Of a stretch of 36,344 nucleotides of DNA, positions 7,140 to 13,520 are shown piece by piece (the first letter of the stretch is position 1; each line of letters opens with the position of its first letter). The notes below the pieces were generated by a model. That model worked only from the letters and a program-made list of their open reading frames with translations, was not told the DNA's origin and searched no databases. The stretch comes from Lacrimispora sp. 210928-DFI.3.58. GTDB taxonomy: Bacteria; Bacillota; Clostridia; Lachnospirales; Lachnospiraceae. The translations under genes were made by a program, and so were the position numbers. Location of the stretch: assembly GCF_020554865.1 (NCBI RefSeq), contig NZ_JAJCIC010000039.1, forward strand, positions 1 through 36,344, written 5' to 3'.

Positions 7140-8429
7140 TTAAATGCTGTAGCCCAGGATCTGCGGCAGCCAGGTGGTAAGCGGTCCCCAGAGGCTGATG
7201 GAAACAAGCACGATAATGTTACAGATCACATAGGGCAGAGCACCCTTGAAAATGTCGATGATCGGCATCCTGTTGATCTTGTTGCAGGCATTTAAGCACA
7301 TGCCGACCGGAGGAGTTACCAGACCGATGGCAAGGCCTGTGATCATCATAGCGCCGAACTGCAGCGGTGAGAAGCCGTAGTTCTGCATAACAGGAAGCAG
7401 GATGGGTGTAAGCAGCAGGATCGCAGGGCTTACATCGATAAAGGTACCGATCATAAGGATCAGCACGTCAAATACCAGCGCAATCCCCCATGCAGGCATA
7501 TTCAGTCCCATAAAGAAGGCTGCCACGATCTGAGGCACCTTCTGCATGGTCAGCACCCAGGTAAAAATGGTGGTAAAGCCGATGATGATCATAATGGAGG
7601 AGGAGGAGATCAGCGTCTTCTTAAGAGCATTCCAAACATCCTTCCATGTAAGCTCACGGTAGATAAAGAAGCCTACCAACAGGGAGTAAAGCACTGCCAC
7701 ACCGGCACTCTCCGAAGCAGTACACACTCCGAAGGATACGCAGACAATGATAAATACGGGCATCAGAAGGGCCGGGATACCGGAAAGGATCGCATTCACA
7801 AAACGCTTTCCATCAAACGGTATCTGCTTTGGATGCCAATGATTTTTATGGCTGATCCAGAATACCAGCACCAGCTGGGTAAGGCCAATGAGGATGCCCG
7901 GCACTGCTCCGGCCATGAACAGGGCGCCTACGGAAGCGCCGGAGATCATGGAGTACACGATCATAGGCGTGGAAGGAGGAATGATCATACCCATGGTAGA
8001 GGATGCCACCGTAATACCGGCGGATGCAGAGGGCGGATATCCCTGATCCTCCATGGCCGGGATCAGGATGCTTCCCAGAGCAGAGGTATCCGCTACAGAG
8101 GAGCCGGAGATCCCTCCGAAGATCATGGACGCTACGATATTTACTTCGCCTAAGCCGCCGTGGAAGGGCCTGAGAAGCTCCAGGCAGAAGTTGATGATAC
8201 GCTTTGTAATGCCGCCGGTATTCATCAGTTCGCCTGCCAGCATGAACAGCGGCATAGCGATCATGAGCTCGCTGTAGGCTCCGTTCCATATACGCTGGGG
8301 AACCATGCTGATGAACTGAGGGGCATTGAAGGTGATATAGGTAACACAGGAGGCACCGATTGCAAAGGCAAGAGGCACGCCCAACGCTGCAAAGAAGATC
8401 AGCAGCACTAAAAGAATCAACATTGCCAT
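7140..8429 (-). CDS. dctM: TRAP transporter large membrane subunit (DctM)
   Basis: A 429-residue polytopic membrane protein, the sodium-coupled channel subunit of a tripartite TRAP transporter. It is hydrophobic throughout, with family motifs PLAFAIGASC, MPLFMLAGELMNTGGI, GGISGSSVADTSALGSILIPAM, IIPPSTPMIVYS and LVTPPVGMCLNACNKI. Length is normal. AAGGAG precedes the ATG by nine nt. It lies 17 nt after dctQ and before the aldolase gene, making a dctP-dctQ-dctM-aldolase order. Substrate specificity resides in DctP. Confidence 0.96.
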   Translation of the reverse strand: MAMLILLVLLIFFAALGVPLAFAIGASCVTYITFNAPQFISMVPQRIWNGAYSELMIAMPLFMLAGELMNTGGITKRIINFCLELLRPFHGGLGEVNIVASMIFGGISGSSVADTSALGSILIPAMEDQGYPPSASAGITVASSTMGMIIPPSTPMIVYSMISGASVGALFMAGAVPGILIGLTQLVLVFWISHKNHWHPKQIPFDGKRFVNAILSGIPALLMPVFIIVCVSFGVCTASESAGVAVLYSLLVGFFIYRELTWKDVWNALKKTLISSSSIMIIIGFTTIFTWVLTMQKVPQIVAAFFMGLNMPAWGIALVFDVLILMIGTFIDVSPAILLLTPILLPVMQNYGFSPLQFGAMMITGLAIGLVTPPVGMCLNACNKINRMPIIDIFKGALPYVICNIIVLVSISLWGPLTTWLPQILGYSI

Positions 8430-8446
8430 ATTCGTACTCTCCTTTC

Positions 8447-8983
8447 CTATGAAGCCGGGCTTTCTTTTGTAAGAGCCTTGTTCTTCGGTGCAAAATATGA
8501 AACATCTGCTGTAATAAACTCAATAATCTTCACAATAATGCAGACAGCGCAGATGATCCCGCATACCGGCATAATACCGTACATGTATTTCATAGGGATC
8601 TCCATGCCCTGGCTGATCTGCTTTCCGGCTACGCCCACATACTTGAAGCCCTGGTAGGTAAATACCACGTCAACCACAAATACGATCACATAGTTGACAA
8701 CTGCCAGCCACCGCTTGATGGAAGGCTTTACACCGTCATAGAGAATATCGATCATAACATGTTCATTTTTGATCACATTGATACCCATGCCCCAGAATGT
8801 GGTAAAGGCAAACAGGGTCGTGTTAAACTCCGAGAGCTGTTTCCAGCTGTAGGAAAAGAAATAACGGGCGATCACGGCAAATATTACCAAAAACGCCAGA
8901 ATACACATTGCTACTACACCAATTCCAAAATAAATATCAAACAGCTTCTGCGCTGCCTTTTTTAACTTTTCGATGGTACTCAT
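8447..8983 (-). CDS. dctQ: TRAP transporter small membrane subunit (DctQ)
   Basis: A 178-residue, four-helix membrane protein of the DctQ family. Hydrophobic segments are at about residues 18-38, 50-70, 88-110 and 133-155. The family motif TTFWGMGINVIKNEHVMIDIL is visible (aromatic-rich loop followed by hVxIDil). It pairs with DctM and bridges to the solute-binding protein. GAGGGG lies immediately upstream of the ATG. The C-terminal tail beyond residue 158 is hydrophilic. It is separated from dctP by a 136-nt gap that carries a stable hairpin. Confidence 0.93.
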   Translation of the reverse strand: MSTIEKLKKAAQKLFDIYFGIGVVAMCILAFLVIFAVIARYFFSYSWKQLSEFNTTLFAFTTFWGMGINVIKNEHVMIDILYDGVKPSIKRWLAVVNYVIVFVVDVVFTYQGFKYVGVAGKQISQGMEIPMKYMYGIMPVCGIICAVCIIVKIIEFITADVSYFAPKNKALTKESPAS

Positions 8984-9039
8984 CCCCTCTCATATCCTGC
9001 CATCCCAGGATCCCGGCGGATCAGGCTGCTGTTACAGCA

Positions 9040-9087
9040 CAGGCGGCTGCAAAGCCTGCTGCCAAACTGCAGCCCTGCAGCCGCCTG
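9040..9087 (-). promoter_or_regulatory. Intercistronic hairpin between dctP and dctQ
   Basis: Perfect 11-bp arms CAGGCGGCTGC and GCAGCCGCCTG enclose a 26-nt loop. No T-run follows on the minus strand, so it is more likely an mRNA-stabilising or processing element, or a leaky terminator, that raises DctP output relative to the membrane subunits. Confidence 0.6.
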
Positions 9088-9119
9088 TTCTCGCCAGTAA
9101 CGGTCACTCTCTGTTACGA

Positions 9120-10232
9120 TTATTTTGCATTTGCAACAATATCCTGCATCTCCTGGAGCTCCTCTGCTGTCAGCATGCCTTCCTCGATGCACTGGTCATA
9201 TACAACCTGAACAGCCTCCTGGAATGCTGCCAGCTCTTCCTCTGTAGGCTCATAAACCTCGCAGCCTGCATCGATAACTACCTGCTTTGCAGCATTCTGA
9301 TTCTCATCGATCAGCTGGTCATTGTAGGTACCCATCTCAGTTGCGCACTCCTGGATGATTGCCTGGTACTCAGCAGGAAGAGAATTCCACCAGCCTGCAT
9401 TTACATAGAATGGATCCGGATGGAACTGGTAATTTACCTCTGTGAAGTACTGCTGTACCTCGTAGAACTTCATGCCCTCAACGTTTACCCATGGATTTTC
9501 CTGTCCGTCTGCTACGGCTGTCTTTAAGCCCATGTACAGATCAGAGTAAGGAATGGTGGTAGTTGTTGCACCCAGAGCGATGAAGGTCTTGTCGATGGTG
9601 TTCATACCGTTTGTTCTCATCTTTAAGCCCTTTAAATCCTCCGGCTTTGTGATTGCATGCTTGGAGTTGGAGAACTGCCTGTAGCCGCCTGCATCACACA
9701 GATTGATGATAACAGTACCAGTCTCGGCCTCTGCTTCCTCACAAACCTTCTTTGCCAGGTCGCTCTGGAGGAGCGCTGTGATCTGTGCACGGTTCTGTGT
9801 CAGGAAAGGAAGGGTAAACATAAGCAGACGCGGGCTAAAATCAAACTGTCCGCCTCTCATACCCTGAACAGTACCAGCAACTACCTGCTCCAGCATCTCT
9901 TTCTCAGTGCCCAGCTGTCCATTTCCATAAACCTCTACGGTTACGTGGCCGCCTGTCTTCTCTGCCACATCAGCTGCAAACTTTTCCATAGAAACATATC
10001 TGGGATTTCCCTCTGGCTGCGCATGGCCTACGATCATTGTAAAATCACCCAGATCAGCCACTGCCTCCGGTGCTGCCTCTGCCTCCCCGGCAGGTGCTTC
10101 CTCCTTGGCTGCCTCTGTAGCTGCAGGAGCTGCCGGTGCTGCCGTTGTCTCAGCTGCCTTATTTCCGCCGCCGCATGCTGTCAGGGATGCAGCCATAGCC
10201 AGACTTAATAACAGTGCCATTGTCTTTCTCAT
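9120..10232 (-). CDS. dctP: TRAP transporter solute-binding lipoprotein (DctP)
   Basis: A 370-residue extracytoplasmic receptor. The signal peptide ends in lipobox LTAC (Cys20), followed by an Ala/Glu/Pro-rich spacer to about residue 65. The DctP fold then shows IVGHAQPEGNPRY, the helix SMEKFAADVAEKTGG, YGNGQLGTEKEMLEQV, FTLPFL, the signature DLKGLKMRTNG (its Arg normally clamps the ligand carboxylate) and AVADGQENPW. A carboxylate ligand is therefore expected. AGGAGG nine nt upstream fixes the start. The gene is first in the TRAP operon and faces the GntR regulator. A promoter and an operator-like palindrome lie upstream at 10318-10377. Confidence 0.95.
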   Translation of the reverse strand: MRKTMALLLSLAMAASLTACGGGNKAAETTAAPAAPAATEAAKEEAPAGEAEAAPEAVADLGDFTMIVGHAQPEGNPRYVSMEKFAADVAEKTGGHVTVEVYGNGQLGTEKEMLEQVVAGTVQGMRGGQFDFSPRLLMFTLPFLTQNRAQITALLQSDLAKKVCEEAEAETGTVIINLCDAGGYRQFSNSKHAITKPEDLKGLKMRTNGMNTIDKTFIALGATTTTIPYSDLYMGLKTAVADGQENPWVNVEGMKFYEVQQYFTEVNYQFHPDPFYVNAGWWNSLPAEYQAIIQECATEMGTYNDQLIDENQNAAKQVVIDAGCEVYEPTEEELAAFQEAVQVVYDQCIEEGMLTAEELQEMQDIVANAK

Positions 10233-10317
10233 ACTTCTTTTCCTCCTTCATTATAATGAGATACGCTCCCCATGACTTAAGGGCTTTGCCCTCTTAACAT
10301 GAGGCTTTCCTTCCAAA

Positions 10318-10329
10318 CCTGTATACAAG
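10318..10329. promoter_or_regulatory. Operator-like palindrome at the dctP promoter
   Basis: CCTGTATACAAG lies within a longer imperfect palindrome (AAACCTGTATACAAGTTT, 16 of 18 positions symmetric). It sits about 20 nt downstream of the predicted dctP -10, where a bound repressor would block transcription. The same 12-mer occurs, reverse-complemented, at 10555-10566. The likely ligand is the adjacent GntR/FCD protein. Confidence 0.7.
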
Positions 10330-10348
10330 TTTGTTGTTTTACGGTTAA

Positions 10349-10377
10349 ATAGTACCAAATTATGGCCAATTTTTCAA
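10349..10377 (-). promoter_or_regulatory. dctP operon promoter
   Basis: On the minus strand TTGAAA (10372-10377) is followed by a 17-nt spacer and TACTAT (10349-10354). The predicted start lies just upstream of the palindrome at 10318-10329. Confidence 0.7.
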
Positions 10378-10554
10378 GATTGTTTTTTATCATGTATTCA
10401 GGATAGGCTTACCTATCTCTTCCATTTTTTTCAAAATTTATGTACTTTTTATATAATTTCAGTCGATTTTTGCCACTTTTTATGTGTATTTTATCTTGCA
10501 CTTTTCACAAATCTATGTCTATAATTCACAATTTCCGCTTTTCACTTTCGTCAT

Positions 10555-10566
10555 CTTGTATACAGG
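10555..10566. promoter_or_regulatory. Second copy of the TGTATACA operator
   Basis: CTTGTATACAGG is the exact reverse complement of the 12-mer at 10318-10329. It lies about 48 nt upstream of the GntR gene's -35 box. The two centres are about 237 bp apart, so looping or autoregulation is possible. Confidence 0.65.
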
Positions 10567-10613
10567 TTCTTTTGTTTTTCAAAGTACGCCTTGCTTTTTT
10601 ACGTGTTTTTTAT

Positions 10614-10643
10614 TTGACAAGCCCCTTTGCTTTTTTATATAAT
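10614..10643 (+). promoter_or_regulatory. Promoter of the GntR-family regulator
   Basis: Perfect TTGACA (10614-10619) and TATAAT (10638-10643) are separated by 18 nt. A CGGAGGT ribosome binding site follows at 10661-10667, before the ATG at 10674. Confidence 0.85.
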
Positions 10644-10673
10644 ATTTGTAAACCTTTTTACGGAGGTATTTTT

Positions 10674-11363
10674 ATGGAAGCCGCCCTATCAGCCGAAGAG
10701 ATTTATAAAATTTTAGAAAACGAGATCGTCCGGCTGGAGATCAAGCCCGGACAATCTTTGAGTGAAAATACCCTGTGCCGGCGTTTTCTTGTATCCAGGA
10801 CGCCCATACGCAGTGCCCTTCAGCGGCTGGAACAGAACCGCTTTGTGCGCATCATCCCCTGCAAAGGGACCATTGTGACTCCTATCAACCTGCATATTGC
10901 CAATCAGCTGATCTACCAGAGGATCGCTGTGGAGTCCATGGTATTCCGCGATTTTGTAAAGACCTGCGCTCCGCCGGAGGCCGAGGAGGTCCGTTACAGC
11001 CTGCAGCTTTTGGAGGCAGCCGAGGCAACACGCGACCACCTGGATACCTTTGACATCAACGAATTCCTCCAGCGGGACCTGGCTATGCATGAGATCTGGT
11101 TTAAACACACGGATAAAATGTACCTGTGGGAAAACCTGACAAAACCCCATGCCGATTACTCCCGCTTCATCCGCCTGGATATTGTGGGAGCAAAAAATGT
11201 TCCCGATGTTCTGGAGAATCACCGGGAAATGATGGAAATTATTGACAAAAAAGATCTGGCTGCCATCGAGCCTCTGATGGTCCAGCATTTGTATGGCGGC
11301 GTCCGCCGTCTGGGAGGCAAGATCTTTTCAGATGAATACAAGGTCTATTTTCAGGATTCCTGA
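10674..11363 (+). CDS. GntR-family (FadR/FCD subfamily) transcription regulator
   Basis: A 229-residue regulator. The N-terminal winged helix-turn-helix covers about residues 1-75 (EIYKILENEIVRLEIKPGQ, LSENTLCRRFLVSRTPIRSAL, then a wing ending KGTIVTPI). The C-terminal FCD ligand domain has the metal-site residues Asp and His in LQRDLAMHEIW, His in ENHREMMEII and His in VQHLYGG, so a carboxylate-sensing metal site is expected. The frame is open to 10440, but a consensus promoter and CGGAGGT site place the start at 10674. It is transcribed away from dctP. By position it controls the TRAP/aldolase operon, sensing the imported acid. Confidence 0.92.
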   Translation: MEAALSAEEIYKILENEIVRLEIKPGQSLSENTLCRRFLVSRTPIRSALQRLEQNRFVRIIPCKGTIVTPINLHIANQLIYQRIAVESMVFRDFVKTCAPPEAEEVRYSLQLLEAAEATRDHLDTFDINEFLQRDLAMHEIWFKHTDKMYLWENLTKPHADYSRFIRLDIVGAKNVPDVLENHREMMEIIDKKDLAAIEPLMVQHLYGGVRRLGGKIFSDEYKVYFQDS

Positions 11364-11447
11364 CATCGATCCCGCCCTCACGCATGCCCTGGGGCAGGTC
11401 TGATAAAAAGGGGTTGCTTTTTTCTTCCAAATAGTTTATAAATGAGT

Positions 11448-11484
11448 ATGAGGTAATATGGTTTCCCTTAAACCATGTCCTCAT
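11448..11484 (+). terminator. Hairpin after the GntR gene
   Basis: Two stacked helices, ATGAGG/CCTCAT and ATGGTTT/AAACCAT, lie about 85 nt past the stop, with an AT-rich but not T-only tail. It could be a terminator or a 3' end stabiliser. Confidence 0.4.
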
Positions 11485-11516
11485 CCTTATTAATTATTTA
11501 TACTCCCCTTGAGAAA

Positions 11517-11543
11517 GGCCAGGATAGCTCCCCTATCCTGGCC
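11517..11543. terminator. Bidirectional terminator between convergent genes
   Basis: Perfect stem GGCCAGGATA/TATCCTGGCC with a 7-nt loop lies between the plus-strand GntR gene and the minus-strand NlpC/P60 gene. It is followed by pyrimidine-rich CTTCTCTTTCT on the plus strand and TTTCTC on the minus strand. Confidence 0.8.
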
Positions 11544-11570
11544 CTTCTCTTTCTATATTTCTATCCTTCT

Positions 11571-12293
11571 TTATCCCAACACATTTACGATCTTTACTGG
11601 CGTCCGGTAATTCCAGGGCGATACCTTGATCCCGGTGCTCTCTGTGGATGCGTGCACCACCTGGCCGCTTCCTATATACATAGCAACATGGTTGATCCTG
11701 CTCTTACTGCCGTAAAAGAGCAGATCTCCCGGCTGCATCTGATCTGCGCTGACTGCAGTCCCCTGAGCCGCCTGTGTGGCGGAGGAACGGCTCATGGGGA
11801 TGCCTGCGCCATTCTGGAGCACATATCTGGTAAAACCGGAGCAATCCACTCCTGTATTCGGATCGCTCCCTCCGTAGCGGTACCGCCCGCCCACAAACTG
11901 CAGCGCAAAATCCACTACCTGCTGGCGCTTGCTGCTCTCTGAAGCAGCGGCAGCCTCCTCCTTTATCTCTGCCATCTCCTCTGTACCGGACTGCTCCACC
12001 AGGGCATTGCCCGTGACAGGAAGATATCCTTCCGTATCATTTACTGCGATCTTCACCCAGCCGTTGCCCAGGTCCTCCAGAACCTCATAGGTACTGCCCA
12101 CGCCAGCTGTGCAAAGCACTTCCTCGCTGTCCCTGCTCTTATTGATATTGACACTCTCAGCCGTAACTGTAGCAATATATGTACCCTCCGTAAATCCCGG
12201 TCCGATGGATGCCATGGAGGTAAAGGGACTCATCATCAATAGCATCCCGCATACAGCCCCTGTCTTTAACAGATCTTTCCATATTTTCTTCAT
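11571..12293 (-). CDS. Secreted SH3-NlpC/P60 peptidoglycan endopeptidase
   Basis: A 240-residue secreted hydrolase that cuts peptide stems of peptidoglycan (usually D-Glu to diamino acid). It has a signal peptide (about 1-29), a bacterial SH3 domain from about 40 to 105 (SVNINKSRDSEEVLCTAGVG, GWVKIAVNDTEGYLP), a Glu/Ala linker, and an NlpC/P60 domain with catalytic Cys in GVDCSGFTRYVL and His in RINHVAMYIGSG, plus VVHASTES. An ATG at 12320 is open but AGGAG is placed for the ATG at 12293, and the signal peptide starts there. It has its own promoter (12373-12400) with a WalR-like repeat downstream. It is a close paralogue of the protein at 12624-13343, sharing domain order and most of the catalytic domain. 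Confidence 0.93.
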   Translation of the reverse strand: MKKIWKDLLKTGAVCGMLLMMSPFTSMASIGPGFTEGTYIATVTAESVNINKSRDSEEVLCTAGVGSTYEVLEDLGNGWVKIAVNDTEGYLPVTGNALVEQSGTEEMAEIKEEAAAASESSKRQQVVDFALQFVGGRYRYGGSDPNTGVDCSGFTRYVLQNGAGIPMSRSSATQAAQGTAVSADQMQPGDLLFYGSKSRINHVAMYIGSGQVVHASTESTGIKVSPWNYRTPVKIVNVLG

Positions 12294-12340
12294 ATACAAG
12301 CTTCTCCTATCTTTTTGCAAGCCTGAGTTTCGGATTTATT

Positions 12341-12357
12341 TGTTACATATTTGTTAC
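12341..12357 (+). promoter_or_regulatory. WalR-like direct repeat downstream of NlpC/P60 promoter 1
   Basis: TGTTAC-N5-TGTTAC matches the published WalR (YycF) consensus TGTWAH-N5-TGTWAH exactly. It sits at about +10 to +26 relative to the predicted start of the gene at 11571-12293. A counterpart lies at the paralogue's promoter (13383-13399). Confidence 0.65.
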
Positions 12358-12372
12358 ATAAATTACAAAATT

Positions 12373-12400
12373 ATTATATCATATATTTCGATCAGGTCAA
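12373..12400 (-). promoter_or_regulatory. Promoter of the first NlpC/P60 gene
   Basis: On the minus strand TTGACC (12395-12400), a 16-nt spacer and TATAAT (12373-12378). The 5' leader is about 70 nt. Confidence 0.75.
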
Positions 12401-12519
12401 CTCTTTTATTCTTTTTTCATATTTTCATTCGAAATTATTCATAAAAATGTTTCAAAAAAGAAAAAATCGCTTCAGCGACAGAATTCCAATCTGCCGCAGT
12501 GCGATCCTGCCGGTCGGGC

Positions 12520-12566
12520 TTTTTATATCATAGGAGGCTCCGAAGGAGTTTCCTGTGATATAAAAA
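12520..12566. terminator. Long hairpin between the two NlpC/P60 genes
   Basis: TTTTTATATCA and TGATATAAAAA arms enclose an inner AGGA..GCTCC/GGAG..TCCT helix. It lies in the ~330-nt gap between the two hydrolase genes and can form on either strand. Nothing coding was seen in this gap. Confidence 0.6.
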
Positions 12567-12593
12567 AACGGCACAGCCACACTGTACCGTTTT
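12562..12593 (-). terminator. Terminator of the second NlpC/P60 gene
   Basis: Stem AAAACGG-ACAG/CTGT-CCGTTTT with one internal mismatch is followed on the minus strand by seven T residues (12562-12568). It is 31 nt past the stop of the gene at 12624-13343. Confidence 0.8.
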
Positions 12594-12623
12594 ATTTTTT
12601 CTGTGATCTTCTTTTCATGGTGC

Positions 12624-13343
12624 TTAAGATAAAAGGCTGATAATCTTCACAGGCTCCCTGTAATCATAGGGAGAGGTCTTGATCCCTGTTTTCTCTGTGG
12701 AGGCGTGTACCACTCTTCCGTCTCCGATATACATTGCCACATGGTTGATGCCGCCGCCTGCTCCGTAGAACAGCAGATCCCCCGGCTGCATCTCCTCCTC
12801 GGAAACCACCTCACCAAAACGGGCCTGTCCGCTGGAGGAATGAGGAAGGTCAATGGAAGCTGCTTTGGAAAGCACGTACCTTGTGAATCCGGAGCAGTCC
12901 ACACCGGAATTGGGATCTGTACCGCCGTATACATACTCTCCGCCAAGGAACTGAAGGGCATATTCCACTACCTGACGGCGCTTTCTTGCATCCTGATCAA
13001 CGGTTTCACAGGTTTTTTCCACCACTGTGGCCTTTCCTGTGGTCTTTATATATCCCTCTCTGCCGCCTGTGCGGATCTTCACCCAGCCTCCGTCCTGGCT
13101 GGACAGCACTTCATACGTTTGTCCTCTCCTCACCTGTCCCTGCTTTGCAGCGGACTCACTTGCTTTTGTATGTACATCGATAGCCGGCGCCTCGATCGTA
13201 ACCATATAAGAAGAGCGCATCTGTACCTCTGCCTGTCTCACAGCTGCCTGGCTGTCCTGAGGAGCCATCGCGGCGATCCCGGCACTAAAGCACAGCAGCG
13301 CAGCGGCCTTTATAAGTCTATTCTGAATCTTTCCTGATCTCAC
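12624..13343 (-). CDS. Secreted SH3-NlpC/P60 peptidoglycan endopeptidase (paralogue)
   Basis: A 239-residue secreted wall hydrolase with the same plan as its neighbour: signal peptide (hydrophobic AAALLCFSAGIAAMA), SH3 domain (APAIDVHTKASESAAKQGQV, GWVKIRTGGREGYIK), linker, and NlpC/P60 domain with catalytic Cys in GVDCSGFTRYVL and His in GGINHVAMYIGDG. The longest frame begins at a GTG at 13379, but AGGAG at 13352-13356 is placed seven nt before an in-frame GTG at 13343, which I prefer; the signal peptide is intact from there. The gene has a strong promoter (13414-13442) and the same WalR-like repeat near +9. The two genes look like a tandem duplication that has diverged in the SH3 half. Confidence 0.92.
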   Translation of the reverse strand: MRSGKIQNRLIKAAALLCFSAGIAAMAPQDSQAAVRQAEVQMRSSYMVTIEAPAIDVHTKASESAAKQGQVRRGQTYEVLSSQDGGWVKIRTGGREGYIKTTGKATVVEKTCETVDQDARKRRQVVEYALQFLGGEYVYGGTDPNSGVDCSGFTRYVLSKAASIDLPHSSSGQARFGEVVSEEEMQPGDLLFYGAGGGINHVAMYIGDGRVVHASTEKTGIKTSPYDYREPVKIISLLS

Positions 13344-13382
13344 AGTTTTTCTCCTGACATCCCTGTTTTTGTTTTTCACAAT

Positions 13383-13399
13383 TATTACATAATTGTTAC
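13383..13399 (+). promoter_or_regulatory. WalR-like direct repeat downstream of NlpC/P60 promoter 2
   Basis: TATTAC-N5-TGTTAC differs from the WalR consensus at one base in the first half-site. Position is about +8 to +24 relative to the predicted start, and its orientation is the same as at the paralogue (12341-12357). Confidence 0.6.
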
Positions 13400-13413
13400 A
13401 TTTTCTAAAACAT

Positions 13414-13442
13414 AGTATATTATTATTTCATAATTTTGTCAA
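13414..13442 (-). promoter_or_regulatory. Promoter of the second NlpC/P60 gene
   Basis: On the minus strand perfect TTGACA (13437-13442), a 17-nt spacer and TATACT (13414-13419). The -35 box directly follows the T-run of the upstream PTS operon's putative terminator. Confidence 0.82.
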
Positions 13443-13492
13443 GAAAAAACGGAGCCTCCAGCCGCTCTCCCAGTAACCGCGGCCGTAAAATG
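13443..13492 (-). terminator. Putative terminator of the trpBA-PTS operon
   Basis: On the minus strand ACGG...CCGT with an inner CCGC/GCGG helix is followed by six T residues. It begins 29 nt after the IIC-IID stop. The helix is less regular than the other terminators here. The surrounding bases also resemble a decayed arm of the 90-bp repeat family. Confidence 0.5.
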
Positions 13493-13520
13493 CGGAAACT
13501 GTCTCAGGAAAACGGAGTTA

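Noticed and set aside
9657..10208. Cys-rich plus-strand frame opposite dctP
   Set aside because: It is a compositional shadow of the Ala-rich dctP codons; dctP has a full set of family motifs.
10440..10673. N-terminal extension of the GntR regulator (open frame from 10440)
   Set aside because: The region is very A/T-rich, has no family homology, and contains a perfect promoter and the ribosome binding site for the ATG at 10674.
11364..11447. Possible small gene after the GntR regulator
   Set aside because: No start with a ribosome binding site and no reading frame of meaningful length was found.
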